Shown: positions 1-7,514 of the stretch, one piece after another
Numbering within the stretch: the stretch's first letter is position 1
How the letters are laid out: each line of letters opens with the position of its first letter
Notes under the pieces: model-generated
The model's database searches: none
Seen by the model: only the letters and a program-made list of their open reading frames with translations
What the model was told of the DNA's origin: nothing
Origin: Acidobacteriota bacterium
Lineage (GTDB): Bacteria; Acidobacteriota; Blastocatellia; RBC074
Assembly (NCBI GenBank): GCA_013140935.1
Contig: JABFSD010000827.1
Span: 1-11,261, forward strand
DNA: 11,261 nucleotides
Reading direction: 5' to 3'
Translations under genes and position numbers: made by a program

Positions 1-168
1 CATTGCGCCAAGGCCTTTTTGCGTGGCTCGGTGTGGCAGCCTGAGAGTTGGGCACAGCCGATAAAAATATCCTTTGGCAAAGAGATAGCTTGTAACACAG
101 ATTTGAAAGAAGACGATATTCGAGAGTTAGACGTAGGAGTAGAAAAAAGATACGTCAGTGATCTTTGA
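1..168 (+). CDS. C-terminal fragment of a pyridoxamine 5'-phosphate oxidase (PPOX) family flavoprotein
   Basis: Frame 1 is open from the window edge to TGA at 166-168, giving 55 residues that begin HCAKAFLRGSVWQPESW. In the PPOX-like FMN-binding split-barrel family, the C-terminal part typically carries a 'HC.KA..RS.LW.PESW' signature, and this matches closely. The N-terminal bulk of the gene lies outside the window. Members bind FMN or F420 and act as small cytosolic oxidoreductases; the specific substrate cannot be told from this fragment. A Rho-independent terminator follows about 45 nt after the stop, so the gene seems transcriptionally separate from the peptide cluster. Family assignment is by recalled motif, not by search. 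Confidence 0.72.
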   Translation, partial: HCAKAFLRGSVWQPESWAQPIKISFGKEIACNTDLKEDDIRELDVGVEKRYVSDL

Positions 169-212
169 GGAATAGCCTAACCAGCGCGCGTCTAAGGCGC
201 TCCCCGTTGTCT

Positions 213-257
213 AAGCTCCATCCATGCGGCCTGGCCGAATGGATGGAGCTTTTTTTA
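213..257 (+). terminator. Rho-independent terminator T1
   Basis: A perfect 13-bp stem (AAGCTCCATCCAT at 213-225 pairing with 239-251) closes a 13-nt GC-rich loop and runs into seven to eight T residues (250-257). It ends the PPOX gene transcript. Stem base and loop sequence are shared with the terminator at 1451-1494, which shows that the two regions derive from one another. Confidence 0.9.
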
Positions 258-300
258 TTCGTACCTGTTCGCTTGCCGCTCAAAAAAAAATCTACGCGGT

Positions 301-360
301 GTTGGTGGTTTTCGCCGCACGTTTGCGCCTTATGCAGCGAGCGCAATGAGGCGCTCGCAA
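301..360 (+). promoter_or_regulatory. Structured 5' leader element, copy A
   Basis: This conserved non-coding block precedes the first peptide gene. A small hairpin (GGTG 304-307, CGCC 313-316, loop GTTTT) is followed by TTGCGCCTTA and a strong hairpin, GCGAGCGC at 337-344 pairing with GCGCTCGC at 351-358 over loop AATGAG. GCGCCT at 325-330 could instead pair with AGGCGC at 349-354, and TTGCGC at 323-328 with GCGCAA at 341-346, so mutually exclusive folds exist. The ribosome binding site lies about 25 nt downstream. Whether it acts as a regulatory RNA, a protein binding site or part of a duplicated promoter region is not shown by sequence alone. Confidence 0.6.
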
Positions 361-391
361 CTGCAAACTTTCAAACCAGGAGAAGAACGTT

Positions 392-583
392 ATGAAACAA
401 CAAGACAACCAATCCATCATTACCCAAGGCGTTATCAAAACCGGTAGCGACATCGCCCTCGAAGACCTGAACGTGCAAAACGCCGATGCGGTCAAAGGCG
501 GGGAAGTCAAACCACAGACACCTATCGAAATGCCCCCAATCGTAGTGACTGGTGAAAGGCCGAAACCGAAACCGAAGAACTAA
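392..583 (+). CDS. Double-glycine leader peptide 1 (putative secreted peptide precursor)
   Basis: This 63-residue peptide starts at ATG 392, preceded by AGGAG at about 9 nt spacing. Residues 1-37 form an Asn/Gln/Asp-rich leader with LEDLNVQNADAVKGG at its end, resembling double-glycine leaders processed by C39 peptidases of ABC exporters. The predicted 26-residue tail has no Cys, contains IVVTGERP and finishes in a Lys-Pro run (PKPKPKN). The leader and upstream 50 nt are very similar to those of the peptide at 1174-1347, while the tails are unrelated, implying duplication followed by core replacement or divergence. No known bacteriocin was recognised. It may equally be a small secreted structural or signalling peptide. 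Confidence 0.7.
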   Translation: MKQQDNQSIITQGVIKTGSDIALEDLNVQNADAVKGGEVKPQTPIEMPPIVVTGERPKPKPKN

Positions 584-671
584 ACGAAACAAACTTGCTG
601 AAAGGAAGAAAGACAGACAGCGGTTAATGAACACGCTTTGTCTCTCATTACGCGTAAGCTGCGCTCCGGTA

Positions 672-704
672 CTCCGGCTTGACCGAGAGGCCGGAGCTTT
701 TTTT
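672..704 (+). terminator. Rho-independent terminator T2
   Basis: CTCCGGC at 672-678 pairs with GCCGGAG at 690-696, followed by C and seven T residues. It lies about 90 nt after the stop of the first peptide gene and upstream of the second structured leader element. Confidence 0.85.
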
Positions 705-740
705 ATGCACACGAGGCGAACGCTCCCCAAAAATAACTTA

Positions 741-810
741 CGGCGCTGGTGGTTTGCGCCGCGCGCTTGCGCCTTAAGCACTGAGGGAGACAGCACCAAT
801 GCTGTCCCCC
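741..810 (+). promoter_or_regulatory. Structured 5' leader element, copy B (variant)
   Basis: The 5' half matches copy A: the small hairpin GGTG 748-751 with CGCC 757-760 (or the longer GGCGC 742-746 with GCGCC 756-760), then TTGCGCCTTA. The second hairpin has a different sequence, GACAGCA 789-795 pairing with TGCTGTC 800-806 over loop CCAA, extended by GGG 785-787 with CCC 808-810 across one mismatch. Structure is thus kept while sequence changes. The spacing to the next gene is longer (about 90 nt) than for the other copies. Confidence 0.5.
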
Positions 811-902
811 TTCGCTAAATGCCGGCCCGGCGTCGTTGACCAACGTGGTCTTTGCTGGCGTGCCGGCGCAACACAACAACCATTGAAACGAAAGGAATGA
901 TT

Positions 903-1058
903 ATGGAACAACAAATCATGGAAACGATTGATACTTTGACGGTGCAAGTAGCCGACAACACGCTGAACCCGATGACCGATCTGGCACTGAGCGATGAGCA
1001 AAGTGCAGAGATCAAAGGCGGCCCCGCCTTCATCTTGACTCCGATCCTCAAATCGTAA
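903..1058 (+). CDS. Double-glycine leader peptide 2
   Basis: This 51-residue peptide starts at ATG 903. AAAGGA at 891-896 gives proper spacing to 903 but is too close to the in-frame ATG at 897, so 903 is preferred. The leader ends LALSDEQSAEIKGG (double Gly at residues 39-40), the L-[ST]-x-E-Q-x-x-x-[IV]-KGG form seen in acidic export leaders. The predicted tail is only 11 residues, PAFILTPILKS, hydrophobic and lacking Cys. Proline sits directly after the Gly-Gly, an unusual P1' residue for C39-type cleavage. It is flanked by the other leader peptides and by structured leader copies on both sides. Confidence 0.68.
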   Translation: MEQQIMETIDTLTVQVADNTLNPMTDLALSDEQSAEIKGGPAFILTPILKS

Positions 1059-1104
1059 ACAAGTACGACGGGCTGCCGGTAACTTGACGCGCGCGACGTG
1101 CCTC

Positions 1105-1140
1105 TTGCGCCTTAGGCAGCGAGCGCAATGAGGCGCTCGC
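1105..1140 (+). promoter_or_regulatory. Structured 5' leader element, copy C (3' half)
   Basis: The sequence from TTGCGCCTTA through the main hairpin is nearly identical to copy A: GCGAGCGC 1119-1126, loop AATGAG, GCGCTCGC 1133-1140. The upstream small hairpin and terminator are missing, and only about 115 nt separate the flanking peptide genes. Identity to copy A continues through 'ACTTTCAAACCAGGAGA' into the start codon. Confidence 0.58.
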
Positions 1141-1173
1141 AACTACGAACTTTCAAACCAGGAGACAAACGTT

Positions 1174-1347
1174 ATGAACCAATCAGACAACCAATCAATT
1201 ACCAGCAATGGCATCAGTGAAAGCGTCAGCGAAGTCGCCCTCGCGGGTGTCCTCGATGACCTGACCGTGCCAAACGCCGACGCGATCAAAGGCGGACCAC
1301 GCGGTAAAGGGCAAGACATTATTGTCTTCGACATCGTTGATAGCTAA
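1174..1347 (+). CDS. Double-glycine leader peptide 3
   Basis: This 57-residue peptide starts at ATG 1174 behind a strong AGGAG (about 9 nt). The N-terminus MNQSDNQSIT and the segment DDLTVPNADAIKGG (double Gly at residues 40-41) are close to peptide 1, so the two leaders share a recent ancestor. The predicted 16-residue tail, PRGKGQDIIVFDIVDS, has a basic start, a hydrophobic strand-like centre and an acidic end, and shares nothing with the tail of peptide 1. There is no Cys. Pro follows the Gly-Gly. A terminator (1451-1494) lies about 100 nt downstream, so peptides 2 and 3 may be read as one transcript ending there. Confidence 0.7.
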   Translation: MNQSDNQSITSNGISESVSEVALAGVLDDLTVPNADAIKGGPRGKGQDIIVFDIVDS

Positions 1348-1450
1348 ATCCCGAGGTAAGCGCGAAACCAACCCCGTGCAGGAGACGAGCAACGGGCTTT
1401 GTTGCGTTCCGGCGCGACGTGCGCCTCTCGTCTCTTATCCAACTTGAAGC

Positions 1451-1494
1451 AAGCTCTGTTCAAGCGGCATGGCCGAATGAACGGAGCTTTTTTT
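1451..1494 (+). terminator. Rho-independent terminator T3
   Basis: AAGCTCTGTTCA at 1451-1462 pairs with 1478-1489 with one G-U pair, followed by a T run to 1494. The stem foot (AAGCTC/GAGCTT) and the loop (GCGGC..TGGCCGA) match T1, while the upper stem differs in a paired, compensatory way. It ends the transcript of peptides 2-3. Confidence 0.88.
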
Positions 1495-1540
1495 GTTTGT
1501 ACCCGTCGGCTCGTTGCCCAAAAAGAAATGGCTTCGCGCT

Positions 1541-1593
1541 GGTGGTTTTCACCTTTCGTTTGCGCCTTATGCCACGAGCGCAATGAGGCGTTC
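1541..1593 (+). promoter_or_regulatory. Structured 5' leader element, copy D
   Basis: Small hairpin GGTG 1541-1544 with CACC 1550-1553 (a U-A pair replaces the U-G of copies A and B), then TTTGCGCCTTA and the main hairpin GAGCGC 1576-1581, loop AATGAG, GCGTTC 1588-1593, with one G-U pair. The loop sequence is unchanged while the lower stem has shortened. It precedes the trypsin-like leader peptide gene. Confidence 0.57.
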
Positions 1594-1629
1594 AGCACCA
1601 ACAACTTTGCAGCAATGGAGCAGAAAACC

Positions 1630-1839
1630 ATGAACCAACCAGACCAATTTGAAATCAACCCTTCACCCAATCACTTGGCAAACCGCTTGGCCGACCCATC
1701 CGGCAGCCGTGAAAACATGGAGTCACTGGCTGATTTGCCTTTGACCGACGCGCAAGCCGAGGCTGCCAAAGCCGGAATCGCTGGCGGCACGAGCGCCAGT
1801 AGCGGAGAAATCCCCTGGCAGGTTTCGCTTCGTCATTAA
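1630..1839 (+). CDS. Double-glycine leader peptide 4 with a truncated trypsin-like N-terminus
   Basis: This 69-residue peptide starts at ATG 1630, with GGAG at 1618-1621 about 8 nt upstream; the in-frame ATG at 1615 is too close to that site. Residues 32-53 (LADLPLTDAQAEAAK, then AGIAGG) form the leader end. From residue 50 the sequence IAGGTSASSGEIPWQVSLR matches the activation N-terminus of chymotrypsin-fold S1 proteases (IVGGT.A..GE.PWQVSLR). The frame stops one residue later, at TAA 1837-1839. No frame in 1840-1950 encodes the following CGGSLI or TAAHC blocks, so there is no catalytic domain. It could be the remnant of a secreted trypsin-like protease with a double-glycine leader, or a functional short peptide. 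The leader is longer than in its neighbours. Confidence 0.62.
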   Translation: MNQPDQFEINPSPNHLANRLADPSGSRENMESLADLPLTDAQAEAAKAGIAGGTSASSGEIPWQVSLRH

Positions 1840-1950
1840 CCGAGGTCGCTAGAAGTCGGCCACTAAAGCGGTTTTCAATCGGGTTTATGGAAAGACCTGC
1901 GATGAAAAGTAGCCGCGCAAATGCGGCGAGAAAACTACGAGGAGAATGTC

Positions 1951-2532
1951 ATGAAAAACTTGTTTACAGCAGTTGTTTTAGGAATTGCGTTGGCGGGCGT
2001 TTCGCTCGCTCATACGGCATCTGAAGAAAAAAACGTTGAAGGGCAGGCAGCTAAGGCAAGCGGGGTAAAGGTAGCCGTGGTCGAATTCAGCCCGGAGCCG
2101 AATGCCTCCGAGATGACCCACGAAGCCAAGCGACAGCTTCAGGCCAGCCTGGCGTTCGCACTTTTCGAAACCCGCCGATTCGACGTCGTGGATGTAAGGC
2201 GGACGCGGGACGCGTCGCAAGGCGATCTCACGGCCCTCAACGGCGGTACTTCTACTGCGGCGGCGGTAAAGCTGGGCAAGCAACTCGGTGTGAGCTATGT
2301 CCTGACCGGCGTCGTGGTGGAATACACGCCTAAAGGTGCAGACGGCTTTGGACGTGTGATCTTGAAGACCCGGCTCATCGAGGTAGCCACCGGCAAGATC
2401 AAACACGCGGGCGAAACGACGCAAGTGAGTACGAGCGCAATGAGGACAAACGGCGCCACCGAATTGCAAACGAAGGCGATCAAGCCCGCCATCGAGAAGC
2501 TGACGGAAGCGCTTGCAGGGTTGAGGCTTTAA
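1951..2532 (+). CDS. CsgG-like periplasmic protein with signal peptide
   Basis: This 193-residue protein starts at ATG 1951, with GAGGAGAA about 7 nt upstream; an in-frame ATG at 1921 lacks such a site and would bury the signal peptide. Residues 1-24 are a Sec signal (MKNLF, hydrophobic core, SLAHTAS). The body resembles the CsgG/LpoB-type fold: VKVAVVEFSPEP at 39-50 (first strand), a helix with QASLAFALFETRRFDVVD at 64-81, then KLGKQLGVSYVLTGVVVEY at 107-125 and an RLIEVATGKI strand at 141-150. CsgG-family proteins include outer-membrane secretion pores and envelope assembly factors. Unlike true CsgG lipoproteins there is no Cys anywhere, so it is probably soluble periplasmic. A role in export of the neighbouring peptides is conceivable but unproven. 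Confidence 0.68.
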   Translation: MKNLFTAVVLGIALAGVSLAHTASEEKNVEGQAAKASGVKVAVVEFSPEPNASEMTHEAKRQLQASLAFALFETRRFDVVDVRRTRDASQGDLTALNGGTSTAAAVKLGKQLGVSYVLTGVVVEYTPKGADGFGRVILKTRLIEVATGKIKHAGETTQVSTSAMRTNGATELQTKAIKPAIEKLTEALAGLRL

Positions 2533-2586
2533 TCGCCACAAGAGACCGGCAAGCAAGGGACTTGGCAAGGCTTGAGCGATATTTGG

Positions 2587-2613
2587 GTGGAGCAGGTTCG
2601 TAACCTGTGCTAC
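2587..2613. repeat. 27-nt GTRG...CTAC palindrome, degenerate copy
   Basis: Twelve-nt arms (2587-2598 and 2602-2613) around a CGT loop pair with one mismatch and two G-U pairs. The inner arm AGGTT/AACCT is shared with the perfect palindrome 22 nt further on, so the two are related copies. They lie between the CsgG-like gene and the methyltransferase gene. Confidence 0.6.
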
Positions 2614-2628
2614 TTCACCAGCCATCCG

Positions 2629-2667
2629 CGCGGGGTAGCGCAGGTTCCCAACCTGCGCTACCCCGCG
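2629..2667. terminator. Perfect 18-bp palindrome, possible terminator
   Basis: Arms 2629-2646 and 2650-2667 (CGCGGGGTAGCGCAGGTT and its exact complement) flank a CCC loop and are followed by TTTT. It would terminate the CsgG-like transcript. Its central 27 nt (2635-2661) also fit the GTAG...CTAC palindrome pattern seen at 2587 and 3794, so it may be an interspersed REP-like repeat that doubles as a terminator. Confidence 0.7.
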
Positions 2668-2702
2668 TTTTCCCGTAAACCTACATAAAAAAGGAATCGT
2701 GT

Positions 2703-3338
2703 GTGGATAAATACCAAGTGACTACGGATACGTTTAACCGACTCGCCCAGCGGTATCAAGACAAGTATATGGACTTGGACTTGTACGACGACACCTACGA
2801 TCTGTTTTGCCGTTGCATTGACAAAGAAAGGGCCGAAGTACTCGACGTGGCCTGCGGGCCGGGAAACATCACACGGTATCTTTTGGCGCAGCGACCGCAG
2901 TTCAAGCTGCAAGGCATTGATCTGGCTCCGAACATGATCGAACTGGCGCGGCGCAACAATCCGACCGCTGAGTTTCGTGTGCTGGATGGACGACAGATTG
3001 CTGCTTTGGGTGAGCGCTTCGATGCAATCATCTGCGGATTTTATCTGCCTTACTTATCCCAAGCGGATGCCGCGCAATTCATTCGTGATGCGTCAGCCTG
3101 CTTGCAACCGCAAGGCGTTCTTTACCTGAGCGGCATGGAAGGCGACGACCGGCAATCCGGTTTTCAGGAATCAAGCGCCGGAGACAAAGTTTACCTTCAC
3201 TATCACGACACCAGGCTTATGTCTGAGACGCTCGCAGCGGAAGGCTTTGAAATCCTTGATGTGCGTTACCAGGACAGCCCTGCGCAAAGCACGCTGCTGA
3301 CCAGAGATTTTTTCCTGATTGCCAAGCTGCATCACTGA
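2703..3338 (+). CDS. Class I SAM-dependent methyltransferase
   Basis: This 211-residue protein starts at GTG 2703, with AAGGA about 5 nt upstream. The Rossmann-fold motif I, VLDVACGPGN, is at residues 46-55 (SAM glycine loop). The acidic residue D73 in QGIDLAPNMIE contacts the ribose, and motif IV lies at about 106-118 (FDAIICGFYLPYL). The N-terminal FNRLAQRYQDKYMDL is typical of the Methyltransf_25/11 group of small-molecule methyltransferases. It is cytosolic; the substrate is unknown. The start codon is weak and the gene stands alone, between a strong hairpin upstream and peptide 5 only 93 nt downstream on the same strand. Methylation of a neighbouring peptide is possible but nothing in the sequence requires it. 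Confidence 0.85.
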   Translation: MDKYQVTTDTFNRLAQRYQDKYMDLDLYDDTYDLFCRCIDKERAEVLDVACGPGNITRYLLAQRPQFKLQGIDLAPNMIELARRNNPTAEFRVLDGRQIAALGERFDAIICGFYLPYLSQADAAQFIRDASACLQPQGVLYLSGMEGDDRQSGFQESSAGDKVYLHYHDTRLMSETLAAEGFEILDVRYQDSPAQSTLLTRDFFLIAKLHH

Positions 3339-3431
3339 CGCTGTGCTGCCGCATGAAAATAGTGTCACCGCGCGCAACGTGTTGGCTTTCCCGGGGCCGA
3401 GCCGGGCTGGAAACAAATAAAGGAGCATCCG

Positions 3432-3602
3432 ATGAACGAAGCAATCAACTATCCAAACCAAATCGAAATGACTGATCAACCGCCGCTGACCGAAGACTTG
3501 ACGGTTAGTCCGCAACAGGCTGAAGCCGTGAAAGGCGGGCCGGTCGAAATCAAAGAGCTTCACATCAAGGTTACGGTTGATCCGCCGAAGAGCAATCCGT
3601 AA
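3432..3602 (+). CDS. Double-glycine leader peptide 5
   Basis: This 56-residue peptide starts at ATG 3432, with AAAGGAG about 7 nt upstream. The leader ends LTEDLTVSPQQAEAVKGG (double Gly at residues 35-36). The predicted 20-residue tail starts PVEIKELHIKVTVD, an alternating strand-like segment, and ends in PPKSNP; it has no Cys. It lacks the structured leader element and may be co-transcribed with the methyltransferase gene ending 93 nt earlier, or use its own promoter there. A GC-rich hairpin (CCCGG/CCGGG, about 3390-3408) lies in that gap. Pro again follows Gly-Gly. Confidence 0.7.
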   Translation: MNEAINYPNQIEMTDQPPLTEDLTVSPQQAEAVKGGPVEIKELHIKVTVDPPKSNP

Positions 3603-3643
3603 CGGGCAAGTTTCGTGTGAAACCGAAAGTGCCTAACCGTTTC

Positions 3644-3724
3644 CCTCGAAAAGAAAATGTGGGAAAGGAAAATTACCTTTGTGGTTATTGCTTATTTTCT
3701 TTTCCCTCATTTTCCTTTCTGAGG
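3644..3724. repeat. Long imperfect purine/pyrimidine inverted repeat
   Basis: Arms 3648-3673 and 3694-3719 are complementary over 24 of 26 positions including one G-U pair, and CCTC 3644-3647 adds four pairs with GAGG 3721-3724 across a bulged T. The 20-nt centre is A/T-rich. The left arm is almost all purine, the right almost all pyrimidine. The resulting stem of about 28 bp lies 40 nt after peptide 5 and could stop or stabilise its transcript; it is not a classical GC-rich terminator. Confidence 0.65.
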
Positions 3725-3788
3725 AACACTGTCAACTGTCGGATGAAACTTGCCCTGTGTGGTGGCGATGATTCTGGTCGTTGAAATA

Positions 3789-3825
3789 GAGACGTAGAAC
3801 AAGATGCCATCTTGTTCTACGTCTC
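3789..3825. repeat. Perfect 17-bp palindrome at the 3' end of the kinase gene
   Basis: Arms 3789-3805 (GAGACGTAGAACAAGAT) and 3809-3825 are exact complements around GCC. The palindrome begins 4 nt after the reverse-strand kinase stop codon, so it probably ends or protects that transcript; no long T run follows on either strand. The internal 27 nt (3794-3820) match the GTAG...CTAC palindrome pattern. Confidence 0.75.
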
Positions 3826-3829
3826 AAAC

Positions 3830-6826
<2,997 letters not shown>

Positions 6827-6957
6827 CGCAGCCAAAAGTGAAATCCGAATTCAGTCTGAGCCATTTTGGTGGTGGGGCGATTGATCGTGCCGTCTGCCAG
6901 CGGGCAAAGGCTTGCGCAATCTATCACACTCGCTCTTTGTCGTAGAGGTCGTGCCCC

Positions 6958-7037
6958 TCATCGAAAAAAAGTTTTTTCCGATGATAGTTTTCGTCGCGCG
7001 CCTTCGCCTTAACCGGTGAGCGCAATGAGGCGCTCGC
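6958..7037 (+). promoter_or_regulatory. Structured 5' leader element, copy E
   Basis: It begins with an A/T-rich inverted repeat (TCATCG then A-run at 6958-6970, T-run then CGATGA at 6972-6984). Next come GAT 6983-6985 and GTC 6993-6995 around a GTTTTC loop, matching the small hairpin of copies A, B and D with a compensatory G-C to A-U change. TTCGCCTTA leads to the main hairpin, GAGCGC 7018-7023, loop AATGAG, GCGCTC 7030-7035. It lies 5.4 kb from the other copies, ahead of the peptide-HlyD operon. Confidence 0.55.
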
Positions 7038-7067
7038 ACAAATAACGAAAAAACAGCAGGAGCTGAG

Positions 7068-7256
7068 ATGAAAAACACGCAAAGCGAAACAACGAACCAG
7101 GAAAACGAACTCCATGATCTGGAAATGAAAAGCACAGATGAAATCAAAGGCGGACCGAAGCGCATCTTCATTGGCGGGCTGTCAGTCGCGGACGATGCCG
7201 CGCCCACGCCCCAAACCCGTGAACACATTTTGCTGGCTCGTCAAGTAGGTGTGTAA
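7068..7256 (+). CDS. Double-glycine leader peptide 6
   Basis: This 62-residue peptide starts at ATG 7068, with CAGGAGCTG about 7 nt upstream. The leader is the shortest of the set, 29 residues, acidic and hydrophilic, ending LEMKSTDEIKGG. The tail is the longest, 33 residues: PKRIFIGGLSVADDAAPTP followed by a basic amphipathic end (TREHILLARQVGV). A second Gly-Gly (IFIGG, residues 36-37) might be an alternative cleavage point. No Cys. It is the first gene of a likely operon with peptide 7 (33-nt gap) and the HlyD adaptor, which is the best contextual evidence that this family is exported by an HlyD-dependent system. Confidence 0.68.
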   Translation: MKNTQSETTNQENELHDLEMKSTDEIKGGPKRIFIGGLSVADDAAPTPQTREHILLARQVGV

Positions 7257-7289
7257 GGCAATCAACGAACTGAATAGGAGATAAACGTT

Positions 7290-7436
7290 ATGCAAACCCA
7301 AGAAACGAACGAACACACCGTATTGACCGAAAGTCAGAACGTTCAGGAAGAACGCCTGGATGATTTGTCGGTCCGCGAAGAAACCGAAGCTGACGTGATC
7401 GGCGGCTATCAGTATCGCTCGAAACGCAGCGAATGA
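7290..7436 (+). CDS. Double-glycine leader peptide 7
   Basis: The ORF is 48 residues: ATG 7290 preceded by TAGGAG (about 8 nt), TGA at 7434-7436. The leader is very acidic and ends LDDLSVREETEADVIGG (double Gly at residues 38-39), the same L-D-D-L-[ST]-V core as peptides 1, 3 and 5. The predicted tail is only nine residues, YQYRSKRSE, strongly basic and polar, a possible signalling peptide. The gene lies 33 nt after peptide 6 and 78 nt before hlyD on the same strand. The identical 'AAACGTTATG' start context links it with peptides 1 and 3. Confidence 0.68.
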   Translation: MQTQETNEHTVLTESQNVQEERLDDLSVREETEADVIGGYQYRSKRSE

Positions 7437-7451
7437 TTTTATGTTTCATTC

Positions 7452-7481
7452 CGGCGCGGAGGCAGGTTTGCCTTTGCGCCG
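7452..7481 (+). promoter_or_regulatory. Strong hairpin between the peptide genes and hlyD
   Basis: CGGCGC 7452-7457 pairs with GCGCCG 7476-7481, then a 3x3 internal loop, then GGCA 7461-7464 with TGCC 7469-7472 over loop GGTT. No T run follows, so it is unlikely to be a full terminator. A hairpin here could lower hlyD expression relative to the peptides or protect the upstream mRNA. Confidence 0.5.
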
Positions 7482-7514
7482 CAGCTTTAACCACTACGTT
7501 GGGAGAGAAAAACT

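Noticed and set aside
301..360. Leader element as a known GEMM/c-di-GMP or cobalamin riboswitch
   Set aside because: Too short, and none of the conserved core sequences of those classes are seen.
392..583. Lanthipeptide or thiopeptide precursor
   Set aside because: No Cys in any of the seven tails and no modification enzyme of those classes in the window.
1399..1629. N-terminal extension of peptide 4 from an upstream ATG at 1399
   Set aside because: It would translate through terminator T3 and the structured leader; the ATG at 1630 has a ribosome site and aligns with the other leaders.
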